From contig NZ_SCFA01000004.1 in assembly GCF_004210275.1 (NCBI RefSeq), positions 1 to 36,626 on the forward strand: a stretch of 36,626 bases of DNA, given 5' to 3'. Below the pieces are notes generated by a model, which was given only the letters and a program-made list of their open reading frames with translations, was not told where the DNA came from and searched no databases. Position numbers and translations under genes: made by a program. The DNA comes from Rickettsiales endosymbiont of Peranema trichophorum (GTDB lineage: Bacteria > Pseudomonadota > Alphaproteobacteria > Rickettsiales > Midichloriaceae). This document shows positions 8,665 to 17,588 of this stretch, piece by piece; within the stretch, counting starts at the first letter, position 1, and each line of letters opens with the position of its first letter.

Positions 8665-9555
8665 CTAATTTTTCTTTGAACAATTTAACACCCCTATTTC
8701 CTTGTTTAACTTCTTTTTAAAATCAGAAGAAATCGCAGGAAATTCCTCAAGCAACTTTGCAAATGTTATGCAGGCTTGCTCTTTCTTGTTAAGATGCACT
8801 AAACACTGGCCAAGCTTATATAAATGTTCCGGTGCCTTAGCAGACTTGGGTTGAGCCTTGTATCCCTTTGCATAATTTGCACCTGCTTTTTCATATTTAC
8901 CTTGCTTTGTGTAAATCTCACCTAACAAGAAGTACACATCGATCAGCAGCTTGCTTTTTTCATGCTTGTTGACAAAATTCTCCAATGATACAGCAGCTTG
9001 AGCCTCTTTTTTATCTTTATACAAAGACACAGCTGCTTTGTAATCTTCCTCAGCTGTTCTCGGTGCGATCTGTTCTTGCTTCTTTGTATTAGATGTGTCA
9101 GTGCTAGATATATCAGAGCCGGTCCGTATATCACTTGTATTTTCTTGACTCTTGACCTTTGTAATCTCTGACAACCTATACTCAACATCTGCTGTAAATT
9201 TATCAAACTGCGCTTTCAATTGCATCTTTTCAAATTCAATACGCTCCAAGATGCCCCTAATCTCTTTCAGTTGAGTATGTATGTGCTCTATCTCCACAAC
9301 CATATCATAATCAACACCAGCCGATCCATTAACGTTACTATTGTACATTCTTTTTTGCATACTGATAACAGCCTGCTCCAGTCGCCCCATCCTCGATGCC
9401 AGCTCTGCATCGACAAATTCAGATGCATCACGCTCATTATGTGGTATAGCGCCTAGAGAACCTACATCGTCAGCTCTTAAAACAGGTGTATACATCATCG
9501 ATAAAGCTAGTATGTAAACAAAACAACATACAGTATTTTTACTTCTTGTTACCAT
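8665..9555 (-). CDS. cpoB: CpoB/YbgF-like periplasmic TPR protein
   Basis: This 296-residue exported protein has a Sec signal peptide (starts MVTRSKNTVCC, hydrophobic core, probable cleavage after VLRA). A coiled-coil segment follows around SRMGRLEQAVISMQKRM and the next 80 residues. TPR-like repeats run from EEDYKAAVSLYKDKKE onward (YFLLGEIYTKQGKYEKA, HLYKLGQCLVHLNKKEQA), the layout of CpoB/YbgF. That protein links Tol-Pal to peptidoglycan synthesis in other bacteria. The ATG at 9555 is chosen because GGAGG lies about six bases upstream and it overlaps the upstream stop as TGATG. The tol-pal genes are not beside it, so the role is inferred from architecture. Confidence 0.82.
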   Translation of the reverse strand: MVTRSKNTVCCFVYILALSMMYTPVLRADDVGSLGAIPHNERDASEFVDAELASRMGRLEQAVISMQKRMYNSNVNGSAGVDYDMVVEIEHIHTQLKEIRGILERIEFEKMQLKAQFDKFTADVEYRLSEITKVKSQENTSDIRTGSDISSTDTSNTKKQEQIAPRTAEEDYKAAVSLYKDKKEAQAAVSLENFVNKHEKSKLLIDVYFLLGEIYTKQGKYEKAGANYAKGYKAQPKSAKAPEHLYKLGQCLVHLNKKEQACITFAKLLEEFPAISSDFKKKLNKEIGVLNCSKKN

Positions 9556-10943
9556 CAGTTTCCCTCCATCCCAAAACAACATTTTGTCACCTCTACGGGT
9601 AACCAATCACCATTATCGCTTTGATAACACATATCGTATTCAGTATTCTTCACTTGCTTACAGTATAATTGAGCTATGTCACTCATAACATCACCAGCAC
9701 ATATCTTCATTTTTCCAGTACTTACAGATTGGTTTTCATAGAACTGTGACAGTATATCACACTTTAAACTCTTTGAAAATACCGTTTGTTCTGGGTTCAG
9801 TTCATCATTTTGTAATATGTCGTGACTACTCGTATCATTTCTCAAGTAGATTGTCATAGCTCCAATAATACCAACGTAACCCACAACAAGAGTTGTAGCA
9901 ATTAAAGCCTGTGGCCCTATTCCCGCACAAGATGAAGCTGTTAATAACAAGAGATTGCCAGCACTAATGATACTTGAACTACTGAGATATGCGTTATACC
10001 CAAACAGTAACACAATACTTCCTGCTACCTTGGTCGCTAGAGACACATCCAAAGAGTCAACATGCTCTCCTATTGGTCTTGCTATCGCTATATAGCATGG
10101 CCTCATTATCAATGAGTCAACAAAGGTATAGGCTGCATAGGCACCTATCACAGCAGCTTTTATCATCATGCACTTAATGAGACCAGAGTCCACAGGCACC
10201 ATAGTCAGATCCTTTTTTAATCCCTGCTTGGATAAAGGAACAGATGTGATTTTTGAGAACACATCGAGTGTGAGACATGCCACTGATTTGTCTAGTGTAT
10301 CAGACATCCCATATACTCTAATCAGAGTAGATATCAAAGATGCAGTGATATCTTTTGGGATGGTGATTGTGGAAGCCCTCAAAAGCCATACCACGAAAGG
10401 CTCAAAGGCGTAAGTACTGTTATTGACTTCCTTAAGCACGTACTCTACGTATCCCTGCTCAGGTTCATAACGCTGCCTATCTTTTTCCACTATTGCCAAC
10501 GTCTTTGATAATACACCAAGTCCAAAGTACATATTGTGAGCTGTGCGATGCGGTAAATGATGGACGCTGTACTTACCAATTGCCTTTAAAATATATTCAG
10601 GACTATGCCATATGGAATAAGTTATATTTGTATGACCTATTCCGTTTCCATTTGCTGCGTGCCAAACCACTTCTAATGACTTTCCCATGTCTCTGTATAG
10701 AGTCTTCACAAATTGGTCGTCTCTGGCGTGCTCTACAACGCCTCCACAGGTAGCATCAACTAGAGTTGTCATCAATGTATTCATTCCAACATCAGCTACA
10801 ATCTCCCCTACAGTAGGAATATTTTGAAACAGCGTGTAGTTTAAGCTGTAACCAGCGTAGATTAACAGGGCGTTAAAGCCACTTAATCCTACTGTTTTCA
10901 GTACTGCACCATGGTCTATCCGCCTATCAACATCTCCATTCAT
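9555..10943 (-). CDS. Unrecognised membrane protein with cysteine-rich C-terminus
   Basis: This is a 462-residue protein that I do not recognise. The N-terminal half is mostly soluble-looking with scattered hydrophobic patches (FNALLIYAGYSLNYTLF, FEPFVVWLLRAS). Residues about 265-290 (MMIKAAVIGAYAAYTFVD) and about 305-375 contain two to four probable membrane segments, among them KVAGSIVLLFGYNAYL and LIATTLVVGYVGIIGAM. The last ~75 residues are polar and carry seven cysteines, with a CC pair near the end. The stop overlaps the cpoB start as TGATG, so translation is coupled to a periplasmic envelope protein. An envelope role is therefore possible, but no function is assigned. It is a real gene by length and coupling. 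Confidence 0.7.
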   Translation of the reverse strand: MNGDVDRRIDHGAVLKTVGLSGFNALLIYAGYSLNYTLFQNIPTVGEIVADVGMNTLMTTLVDATCGGVVEHARDDQFVKTLYRDMGKSLEVVWHAANGNGIGHTNITYSIWHSPEYILKAIGKYSVHHLPHRTAHNMYFGLGVLSKTLAIVEKDRQRYEPEQGYVEYVLKEVNNSTYAFEPFVVWLLRASTITIPKDITASLISTLIRVYGMSDTLDKSVACLTLDVFSKITSVPLSKQGLKKDLTMVPVDSGLIKCMMIKAAVIGAYAAYTFVDSLIMRPCYIAIARPIGEHVDSLDVSLATKVAGSIVLLFGYNAYLSSSSIISAGNLLLLTASSCAGIGPQALIATTLVVGYVGIIGAMTIYLRNDTSSHDILQNDELNPEQTVFSKSLKCDILSQFYENQSVSTGKMKICAGDVMSDIAQLYCKQVKNTEYDMCYQSDNGDWLPVEVTKCCFGMEGN

Positions 10944-11058
10944 ACAGTTGTCACATACCTCACGTTACGTTTCACGACACACCCCCAGTACACCACAAGG
11001 CGGAGCATAGCAGAGGGTAACCAAACCATTTTATAAACATCATTGAATCACAAAGCAT

Positions 11059-11397
11059 CTACACGTAAAAAGAGGAGCCACAACCACAAGTACCCTTTTC
11101 ATTTGGGTTAATAAAGACAAAGCCAGAACGTACTTTATGATCAACGTAATCCAACTTCATGCCCATCAAATAAATCAATGCTTGCTGCTCTATAAACACT
11201 GACACTCCACCCACTTCCACTACTTCGTCAGATGGTTCAACACTTTGCGCATATTCAAACTTGTACGACAAACCGGAGCATCCACCAGACTTTACACCTA
11301 TTCTAATGCCCACACTTTTGTTCTCAAGATCAGACAGCACACGCTTAATTTGAGCAACAGCAGCATCAGAGATGGTAATCACATTTTTTGAAGTCAT
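11059..11397 (-). CDS. iscA: Iron-sulfur assembly protein IscA (A-type carrier)
   Basis: This 112-residue HesB/IscA-family protein carries nascent Fe-S clusters. The three conserved cysteines are visible: one in SGGCSGLSYKFEY and two in the C-terminal CGCGSSF motif. ITISDAAVAQI at the N-terminus and the length are normal. It lies eight bases after iscU and is the last of the isc genes here. hscB, hscA and ferredoxin, which often follow iscA, are not present downstream; the next gene is an unrelated membrane protein. Confidence 0.93.
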   Translation of the reverse strand: MTSKNVITISDAAVAQIKRVLSDLENKSVGIRIGVKSGGCSGLSYKFEYAQSVEPSDEVVEVGGVSVFIEQQALIYLMGMKLDYVDHKVRSGFVFINPNEKGTCGCGSSFYV

Positions 11398-11405
11398 AAC
11401 ACAAC

Positions 11406-11795
11406 CTATACGTTTTTGTTTTGTTGCTTGTAATTATCAACCGCAGCTTTAATAGCTTCTTCAGTCAACACAGAACAGTGAATCTTCACGGGAGGCAGGG
11501 ACAGTTCCTCTACGATTTGAGTGTTTTTGATCTGCAATGCTTCTTCTATTGTTTTGCCCTTCATCTTTTCAACCGCCAATGAACTGGAAGCTATGGCAGA
11601 AATACAACCAAAGGTCTTGATTTTAGCGTCCTCTATAACCTGCGTCTCAGGATTCACTTTGATCTGGAGTTTCATCACATCACCGCAGGAAGGAGCCCCT
11701 ACCAAACCTGTACCAACATTTGGCTCATCTTTAGCAAAGCTCCCGACACCCCTGGGATTTTCATAGTGTTCCATAATTTTAGGACTGTATACCAT
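11406..11795 (-). CDS. iscU: Iron-sulfur cluster scaffold IscU
   Basis: IscU is the scaffold on which IscS-derived sulfur and iron are built into clusters. The 129-residue protein has the ligand set C37 and D39 (APSCGDVMK), the central cysteine in FGCISAIASSS, and HC in VKIHCSVLTEEA. LPPVKIHC is the chaperone-binding region. The residue after the central cysteine is isoleucine where nearly all relatives have glycine (GCGSAIASSS). The codon on the minus strand is ATT, so this is a true substitution in this sequence. It sits 36 bases after iscS. Confidence 0.95.
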   Translation of the reverse strand: MVYSPKIMEHYENPRGVGSFAKDEPNVGTGLVGAPSCGDVMKLQIKVNPETQVIEDAKIKTFGCISAIASSSLAVEKMKGKTIEEALQIKNTQIVEELSLPPVKIHCSVLTEEAIKAAVDNYKQQNKNV

Positions 11796-11831
11796 ATTTA
11801 CCTCTTTTGATTTTTCATTTTTAGTAGATTG

Positions 11832-13061
11832 TTAATGTGCTTTCCATTTTATAGACTTCAAGTCCACTCCGTCTTGTAACATCTCCCAAAGAGGGCTCAG
11901 TTCTCTCAGTCTTCCCACAGCTTGGTTTATTACGTTGATTGCATAGTCTATCTCTTCCTCTGTTGTAAACCTACCTATTCCAAATCTGATGGAAGTATGT
12001 GCAAGCTCCTCATCTATACCCAATGCTCTTAGAACATATGAAGGCTCCAGAGACGATGATGTACAAGCAGAACCTGAAGAAACCGCGAGCTCACCTATTG
12101 CACCTATCATAGATTCCCCTTCAATACAAGAAAAACTCAAGTTGATATTACCAGGGATTCTGCGCTCCACATCACCATTTAAATACACTTCCGGTATCTG
12201 TTTCATAGCAGAGATGAATTTATTTGAAAGCCTACGTAGTCTAGCATCCTCCTCGATCATCTCAGATTGCGATATCTCAGCGGCCACACCAAAACCAACT
12301 ATCAAAGGCGTAGGCAACGTTCCTGATCTCATTCCGCGCTCTTGTCCACCTCCGTTAATGATAGCTTCTAACCTAACACGTGGATTACGATTGACATAAA
12401 GCGCCCCTATACCCTTAGGACCATATATCTTGTGACCTGAGACGCTAAGCAAATCAATTTTCATTGCAACAACATCTATAGGAACTTTCCCAAAAGCTTG
12501 CGCAGCATCAGTATGAAAAAATACTCCATTCTTTCTACAAAGCTCACCTATCTCGGCAAGTGGTTGAATCACGCCAATCTCATTGTTTACACCCATTACA
12601 GACACAATAACAGTATCACTGGTAATGGTATCTTCCAAAGTCTTCAAATTGATGATGCCATTCTGTTCAACAGGTAGATAAGTTACCTTGAATCCCTCTT
12701 GTTCTAGATGTTTGCAAGTATCTAGTATACACTTGTGCTCAGTTTGTACTGTAATAATGTGATTTTTACTAGTTCTATAAAAATGGGCTACACCCTTCAA
12801 CGCCAAATTGTTTGATTCAGTGGCTCCCGAGGTAAAAATGATATCTTTCGTATTTGCGTTGATCACATTTGCTATTTTTTTTCTTGCAACCTCTACAGCT
12901 TCTTCAGCGTCCCATCCAAACTTGTGGTTCCTAGAGTGAGGATTTCCAAATTTCTCGCAAAAATAAGGCAGCATAGCTTCTAAAACCCTTGGATCAACAG
13001 GAGTAGTGGCCTGATAGTCCATGTATATCGGAAGCTTTTCGTTTTTTATCGCGCTATTCAT
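11832..13061 (-). CDS. iscS: Cysteine desulfurase IscS
   Basis: This pyridoxal-phosphate enzyme takes sulfur from cysteine and passes it to IscU and tRNA-modifying enzymes. The 409-residue protein shows [13 protein letters not shown], the substrate-region [11 protein letters not shown] lysine in [10 protein letters not shown], and the catalytic cysteine loop [17 protein letters not shown]. The ending ([18 protein letters not shown]) is typical of IscS. The ATG at 13061 is preferred over one at 13103 because it matches the usual N-terminus (LPIYMDYQ) and avoids overlap with the upstream gene. An AGGAAGG lies about 13 bases upstream. It follows a second desulfurase by seven bases. Confidence 0.95.
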   Translation of the reverse strand: MNSAIKNEKLPIYMDYQATTPVDPRVLEAMLPYFCEKFGNPHSRNHKFGWDAEEAVEVARKKIANVINANTKDIIFTSGATESNNLALKGVAHFYRTSKNHIITVQTEHKCILDTCKHLEQEGFKVTYLPVEQNGIINLKTLEDTITSDTVIVSVMGVNNEIGVIQPLAEIGELCRKNGVFFHTDAAQAFGKVPIDVVAMKIDLLSVSGHKIYGPKGIGALYVNRNPRVRLEAIINGGGQERGMRSGTLPTPLIVGFGVAAEISQSEMIEEDARLRRLSNKFISAMKQIPEVYLNGDVERRIPGNINLSFSCIEGESMIGAIGELAVSSGSACTSSSLEPSYVLRALGIDEELAHTSIRFGIGRFTTEEEIDYAINVINQAVGRLRELSPLWEMLQDGVDLKSIKWKAH

Positions 13062-13068
13062 ACTGTTG

Positions 13069-14202
13069 CTATACCCTTCCTGATTCACTGTCAATTTTGT
13101 CAAACAAAGATTTCCAAACGCCTACAAAGCGTTCGGCCTCTTCTTGTGTATTTGCTGGTCCTAGACTCACTCGAACAGCAGTGCTTGCCTCTTTTAAATC
13201 ATAACCCATGGCAACTTGCACGTATGGTACCCCAATCGTTCCAGATGAGCATGCAGAACCTGCGCTTATAGCTATATCATGAAGATCGAAATGTATCAAC
13301 TGCGTTTCATTCGATACACCAAGCATTCCTATGGAAGATGTATTTGGTAACCTTGGGGAGTTCTGCCCAAAGACGATCACTTGGTTGGTAAATTCTTGGA
13401 GCCTTCTCTCAATACAATCTCTTAAAACTTCAAGTTTCCTAAAGGAAGTGGTTATATCATCAATATTTCTGCACATCACTCCTAAACCATGTATTGCGAA
13501 TACATTCTGCGTACCTGGCCTTATACCATATTCTTGCTGGCCTCCAGCCATGATTGGAGATAATTGAAGACCCTTTTTAAAAATCAATGCGCCAACACCT
13601 ACAGGGCCACCAGCTTTATGCGCAGAGATAGTTAATAGGTCAACATTTAACTGCCCCATATCTATTGGCAAGCGCCCGAAAGCCTGGGAGGCATCTGTAT
13701 GCACTATCGCATTGTACTTGTGTGCAATGATGGCAACATCACTGATAGGTTGTATCACTCCAGTTTCATTGTTTGCTAGTATAACTGACAGTAACACACC
13801 AGAAGCTGATCGCTCCGATAACATTGCCAGCAAAGCCTCTAATTTTTCAAGATCAACAATGCCATCACCACCCAATGGTATTGTAGCGTCACCTACCACA
13901 TTTAAAACAGAAAGATGTTCAATAGGAGTACATATGCGTTTTGCAACACTCAAACCTTTTAAAGCTATATTGTTTGCTTCTGTACCGCTCGAGGTAAATA
14001 TAGCATTATACCCATTCACAGCATGTACTGCGTCTAAAAGGCTCTCTCTCGCAGTCGATAAGAGATTTTTTGCACTCTTACCTAAGGAATGTACTGAAGA
14101 AGGGTTGAGTGGTGACATAGCAACACTATCCATCTCTTCTTTGATCCATCCCAACAGTGGAGAAGTCGCATTGTGGTCAAAGTATATCAGATTGTTAGAC
14201 AT
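13069..14202 (-). CDS. Second cysteine desulfurase family protein (NifS/IscS-like)
   Basis: A 377-residue class-V aminotransferase-fold protein. It shows [10 protein letters not shown], the ATP-independent PLP region [14 protein letters not shown] lysine in [12 protein letters not shown], and the catalytic cysteine in [13 protein letters not shown]. The overall length matches IscS, but sequence around the loop differs. The tandem arrangement with iscS is also known in Rickettsia. It may supply sulfur to a separate acceptor or be a diverged subunit; the sequence does not decide. The ATG at 14202 is chosen because AAGGA lies about six bases upstream; the 29 codons upstream of it look non-coding. 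First gene of the isc block. Confidence 0.88.
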   Translation of the reverse strand: MSNNLIYFDHNATSPLLGWIKEEMDSVAMSPLNPSSVHSLGKSAKNLLSTARESLLDAVHAVNGYNAIFTSSGTEANNIALKGLSVAKRICTPIEHLSVLNVVGDATIPLGGDGIVDLEKLEALLAMLSERSASGVLLSVILANNETGVIQPISDVAIIAHKYNAIVHTDASQAFGRLPIDMGQLNVDLLTISAHKAGGPVGVGALIFKKGLQLSPIMAGGQQEYGIRPGTQNVFAIHGLGVMCRNIDDITTSFRKLEVLRDCIERRLQEFTNQVIVFGQNSPRLPNTSSIGMLGVSNETQLIHFDLHDIAISAGSACSSGTIGVPYVQVAMGYDLKEASTAVRVSLGPANTQEEAERFVGVWKSLFDKIDSESGRV

Positions 14203-14573
14203 ACAATATCCTTCTTCGCTGATCTTCGCTGAACCGATAGCCAGAGTCCGTAAGAACCATAGAAAACTACCGCACGTCTTTTTATACAAGAAATTTTCAG
14301 CATTTATCGCAATACCAATTTTTGTATTGGTTTGGTTTTGTTTTTATTTAACATACCGAACGCATTTTTATCACAAAATTTCGTGTACAGCAAGTGATGC
14401 CATAGTAGTTTTCATAGTGATGCGAACAAGGCATACTTTATGCAATTCAGACTCTTTTCAATATAGTTGTGAAAATTGGTTTTATAAATACTCGTAATAA
14501 GCTATACTTTATCCCATGTGAAGGATTTGTAAGTTTGTCCTCGCTCATTAATAACACACTATGGTTGATTGTT
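14203..14573. other. Divergent intergenic region between isc block and hydrolase
   Basis: No supported gene. On the minus strand TATAAA in CTTGTATAAAAAG could be the -10 for the isc block, without a convincing -35. No iscR gene is present in the window. Confidence 0.35.
14310..14331. promoter_or_regulatory. Overlapping inverted repeats upstream of the isc block
   Basis: Two interleaved six-base inverted repeats occur: CAATAC/GTATTG (14310-14315 and 14324-14329) and ACCAAT/ATTGGT (14314-14319 and 14326-14331). They lie about 110 bases upstream of the first desulfurase start and could be an operator for the isc genes. No known binding-site consensus was matched, so this is a structural observation only. 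Confidence 0.35.
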
Positions 14574-15311
14574 ATGAATAAGACTGTCATTAAAGAGGTT
14601 ATGTTGACTGGACAGGCTGGTAGATTAGAAGGCAAATACTATCAAAGCTCCGAAACAACCGCGCCAGTTGCTATAATTCTCCACCCACACCCTTTGCACG
14701 GGGGGACAATGAATAACAAAGTTGTATATAATATATTTCATACGCTGGCAAAAAATAATTTCTCGGTTTTGAGGTTCAATTTTCGAGGCGTAGGAAGATC
14801 GCATGGCACTTTTGACAGTGGTCTCGGTGAGCTTATTGATGCTGCAGCAGCATTGGATTGGATGCAGTCACAACATCCACAAGCATCAAGTCATTGGATA
14901 GTAGGCTTCTCATTTGGAGCATGGATTGCACTACAACTCCTAATGCGAAGACCAGAGCTTGATGGATTCATCACGATCGCTCCACCTGTCAATTCATACG
15001 ATTTCAACTTTTTGTCACCGTGTCCTGTTCGAGGCCTAATCATACAGGGAACAAAGGACGCCGTCGTACCTGAAGATGCAGTGTATGAATTATACGAAAA
15101 ACTGGATAAGCAGCGTGAAGCCAGCATAGATTATATGCTTATTAATAACGCAGGCCACTCGTTTAACAAGGAGATAGATAAACTGAATCAAATTGTTGAG
15201 GACTACGTCAAAATCAACGCACTTTCAGGAAGCAAACCTAAAAAAATGAAACGCGATAGAAGACGCAGGCAACTTCCTGATATTGAGTCTATGATGTCCA
15301 CAGGAAGCTAA
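14574..15311 (+). CDS. Alpha/beta hydrolase (serine hydrolase)
   Basis: A 245-residue single-domain hydrolase. The oxyanion region is ILHPHPLHGGTMNNKV, followed by LRFNFRGVGRSHG. The nucleophile serine lies in GFSFGAW, the acid is probably the aspartate in GTKDAVVPEDAV, and the histidine is in AGHSFNK. Similar proteins are conserved in alphaproteobacteria including Rickettsia, but the substrate is unknown. The C-terminus ends in a basic tail (KPKKMKRDRRRRQ) that could bind nucleic acid or membrane. The ATG at 14574 is preferred because it begins the conserved region; a longer frame from 14469 lacks family-like sequence. It is convergent with the ABC transporter ATPase, 13 bases apart. Confidence 0.88.
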   Translation: MNKTVIKEVMLTGQAGRLEGKYYQSSETTAPVAIILHPHPLHGGTMNNKVVYNIFHTLAKNNFSVLRFNFRGVGRSHGTFDSGLGELIDAAAALDWMQSQHPQASSHWIVGFSFGAWIALQLLMRRPELDGFITIAPPVNSYDFNFLSPCPVRGLIIQGTKDAVVPEDAVYELYEKLDKQREASIDYMLINNAGHSFNKEIDKLNQIVEDYVKINALSGSKPKKMKRDRRRRQLPDIESMMSTGS

Positions 15312-15324
15312 AGCAAACTCTATA

Positions 15325-15984
15325 TCAGTAGTAATTTTTGAGATAACAAATAGGTGATTCTATCGTTTTAGGATTTGTGTCCGCTACTATTTCCCCTTCC
15401 TTCAAGACTAGTATTCGGTTTGCTATCTTCACTAAAAAATCGAGATCATGAGAAGCTATCACCATCGTCATACCTTCTACACGCACAGATTCCAACAACG
15501 AGACAACATCCAAAGTAGTTGCAACATCTAAACCTGAAGTCGGCTCGTCACACAGTAATAGCATTGGAGACATCATCAAACTTCTAGCCAGGGCAACCCT
15601 TTGCTTTTGACCGCCTGAAAGGCTGGAAGGATATGCGTTCACCTTATGTGCCATACCTAAACTTTTGAGAATCTCCATTGCCCTTATGGTATGTGCTTTT
15701 TTTGTATCATGGAGTGTAGGAGCGTATACGAGATTTTTCAGTACATTCATATGTGGAAATAGCTGAAAATCTTGAAACATAAAGGCCGTGCCTACATCAC
15801 ACTCGATCGACCCTTCATCTACCGGCTCCAGTCCCTGTATACAACGTAACAAAGTAGACTTGCCGCACCCAGAAGGTCCAGCAAGACCTAAAACGTCCCC
15901 TTCTTGCACGATCAGACTCAGATTATTTAGGACTTTAACCGCTCCAAAGCTTTTAGAAATACCAGATATCTTTAACATTTTCAA
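15325..15984 (-). CDS. glnQ: Polar amino-acid ABC transporter ATP-binding protein (GlnQ-like)
   Basis: This 219-residue ATPase powers uptake together with the permease and binding protein encoded just upstream. Walker A is GPSGCGKST near residues 36-44, followed by the Q-loop FMFQDFQLFPH. The signature is LSGGQKQRVALARSL, Walker B is LLLCDEPTSGLD, and the switch histidine is in ASHDLDF. Its length is slightly below the usual 240. The start overlaps the permease stop (ATGA). The substrate is probably glutamine or another polar amino acid; specificity cannot be fixed from sequence. Confidence 0.92.
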   Translation of the reverse strand: MKMLKISGISKSFGAVKVLNNLSLIVQEGDVLGLAGPSGCGKSTLLRCIQGLEPVDEGSIECDVGTAFMFQDFQLFPHMNVLKNLVYAPTLHDTKKAHTIRAMEILKSLGMAHKVNAYPSSLSGGQKQRVALARSLMMSPMLLLCDEPTSGLDVATTLDVVSLLESVRVEGMTMVIASHDLDFLVKIANRILVLKEGEIVADTNPKTIESPICYLKNYY

Positions 15985-16610
15985 CGAATCTTGTAACTCA
16001 TTTCTATTCTCTTACCTATATACTCTATGAAGATGACGAGACTATAGTAGTACGCTCCCGCAATACACAGCGGCATAAAATACGTGAACTGCTCTGCAGA
16101 AACAATCTGGGCTCGCCTCATAATATCCATACCGCCTATCGTAGCAATCAATGCTGTTTCTTTTAATAGTGCGATCACCTCGCTCACCATCGCAGGCAAT
16201 ATGCTTCGAAATACCTGTGGTAGTATAATATCCTTCCACATGTAGAACGTTGGTATTTGGAGTGTCTTGGCCGCTTCAAACTGACCCTTTGGTAGACTTT
16301 CAATACCAGCTCTAATAATTTCTGCAATGTAAGCCGAACTGTTAAGGCCGAAAGTCACAACACCTGCAGCAACGATATTTAACTTCATACCAATGATACT
16401 AGACACCGAAAAGTATACAAAACTGAGTTGTAGTATTAGAGGTGTCCCTCTTAAAACAGATATTATCAGATTGATGACACGTGTCCCAATATTCTTGTAT
16501 CTTAATATTGAGAGCATCATGCCTATAAACGATCCTATCAATATTCCACCAAACAGGAGCTGGATGGTCACAAAGATACCATAACCTATAAACAGTACGT
16601 GGGACATCAC
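15981..16610 (-). CDS. glnP: Polar amino-acid ABC transporter permease (GlnP-like)
   Basis: A 209-residue inner-membrane permease of the His/Glu/Gln family with about five hydrophobic segments. The N-terminal segment starts FIGYGIFVTIQLLFGG. The family-typical LRGTPLILQL follows, then the cytoplasmic EAA loop (GQFEAAKTLQIPTFYMWKDI, residues in the middle third) that contacts the ATPase, then LKETALIATIG. It lies 32 bases after the binding-protein gene and overlaps the ATPase gene by four bases, giving one binding protein-permease-ATPase operon. Confidence 0.92.
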   Translation of the reverse strand: MMSHVLFIGYGIFVTIQLLFGGILIGSFIGMMLSILRYKNIGTRVINLIISVLRGTPLILQLSFVYFSVSSIIGMKLNIVAAGVVTFGLNSSAYIAEIIRAGIESLPKGQFEAAKTLQIPTFYMWKDIILPQVFRSILPAMVSEVIALLKETALIATIGGMDIMRRAQIVSAEQFTYFMPLCIAGAYYYSLVIFIEYIGKRIEMSYKIR

Positions 16611-16642
16611 AAGCTTTTAAATCATCACAGTTTCAGTAATTC

Positions 16643-17395
16643 TCATTCCTGCTTTAAGAACATTTCTTCCAAACGCTTCAACTCACCTTTGGTTATCAAA
16701 GTATTTAAAGCTTTATTGACCTCTTCAACCAAAGGGCTGCCTTTTTTAAAAGCAATGCCGTAACCTATATCAGATTTTTCAACAATGTTATACGATAAAT
16801 TTGGATTCTTAGCAATAAATGCAGCGGCTTGTACCCCATCTACAACAACTCCCTCTACATGCCCTGCTTTTAAGGATTCTACAGCCTGAGTTGCTTGATC
16901 CATCACCACAATACTCTTATGGCCCACCTTATTTCTAAGCCATCCTTCCATGACACTACCTAACTGACATGCCATCTTTTTCGTTACTAGATCTGCTCTG
17001 TCTAAAACCGGCTCATCGCTCTTAAAAATCACAGCTATGTTTTCAGCATAATAAGGCTTTGAGAAATCAAACTGCCGCTTTCGTTCTTCAGTAATTGCAA
17101 TCGTAGCAATCCCTGCATCAACAGTCCCACCTTGTAAAGCAGCTAATATACCGCTAAATTGCATATCCTGAAACACCGCTTCTCTTCCCATTTCTTTGCT
17201 TATTAACTTCGCTAGCTGTATGTCAAAACCATCAAGCTTACCCTCTTGATAGTATTCAAATGGAGGATAGTCTCCTGATGTTGCGAACCTTATGGTACGA
17301 TCACTGCTTGAGCTATCCTCACAAGCAGCAAGACCAATCACCATGACGGACAGTAACCAAAGTGACTTCATCATGTTTACAAAGATCTGTCTCAT
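16643..17395 (-). CDS. glnH: Amino-acid ABC transporter substrate-binding lipoprotein (GlnH-like)
   Basis: A 250-residue periplasmic binding protein. The N-terminus is a lipoprotein signal (hydrophobic core then LAAC, with C25 the expected lipidated cysteine), which is unusual for GlnH of gram-negatives but common in small genomes. Mature motifs are RFATSGDYPPFEY, GFDIQLAKLI, GTVDAGIATIAITEERK and a hinge around DFSKPYYAENIAVIF, all characteristic of family 3 solute-binding proteins. It is the first gene of the glnHPQ operon and has a near-consensus promoter at 17437-17465. The ligand is predicted to be a polar amino acid. Confidence 0.93.
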   Translation of the reverse strand: MRQIFVNMMKSLWLLSVMVIGLAACEDSSSSDRTIRFATSGDYPPFEYYQEGKLDGFDIQLAKLISKEMGREAVFQDMQFSGILAALQGGTVDAGIATIAITEERKRQFDFSKPYYAENIAVIFKSDEPVLDRADLVTKKMACQLGSVMEGWLRNKVGHKSIVVMDQATQAVESLKAGHVEGVVVDGVQAAAFIAKNPNLSYNIVEKSDIGYGIAFKKGSPLVEEVNKALNTLITKGELKRLEEMFLKQE

Positions 17396-17436
17396 TTTTC
17401 ACTTGTTGTTTTTGTTGTAGCTCTAGCAAGTCCTAG

Positions 17437-17465
17437 CTTATAGCCCATTGACTAGTCACTGTCAA
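17437..17465 (-). promoter_or_regulatory. Sigma-70 type promoter for glnHPQ
   Basis: Reading the minus strand, TTGACA (17460-17465) and TATAAG (17437-17442) are separated by exactly 17 bases. The -35 is a perfect consensus and the -10 matches five of six. The predicted transcription start is about 35 bases upstream of the glnH ATG. Confidence 0.75.
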
Positions 17466-17588
17466 CACATTAAGGGTATCCACAATCCAATCTGAATTCA
17501 CAGCTCATACAACTAGAGCCACAACAGTACTCACTTTTCAGTGAAAATATATTGGTAAGATACTAAAAGGTCGTAAATCTATACAATC

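Noticed and set aside
13712-14497. 261-codon + strand ORF
   Set aside because: It lies opposite the second cysteine desulfurase, whose motifs are complete; no family features in the + frame.
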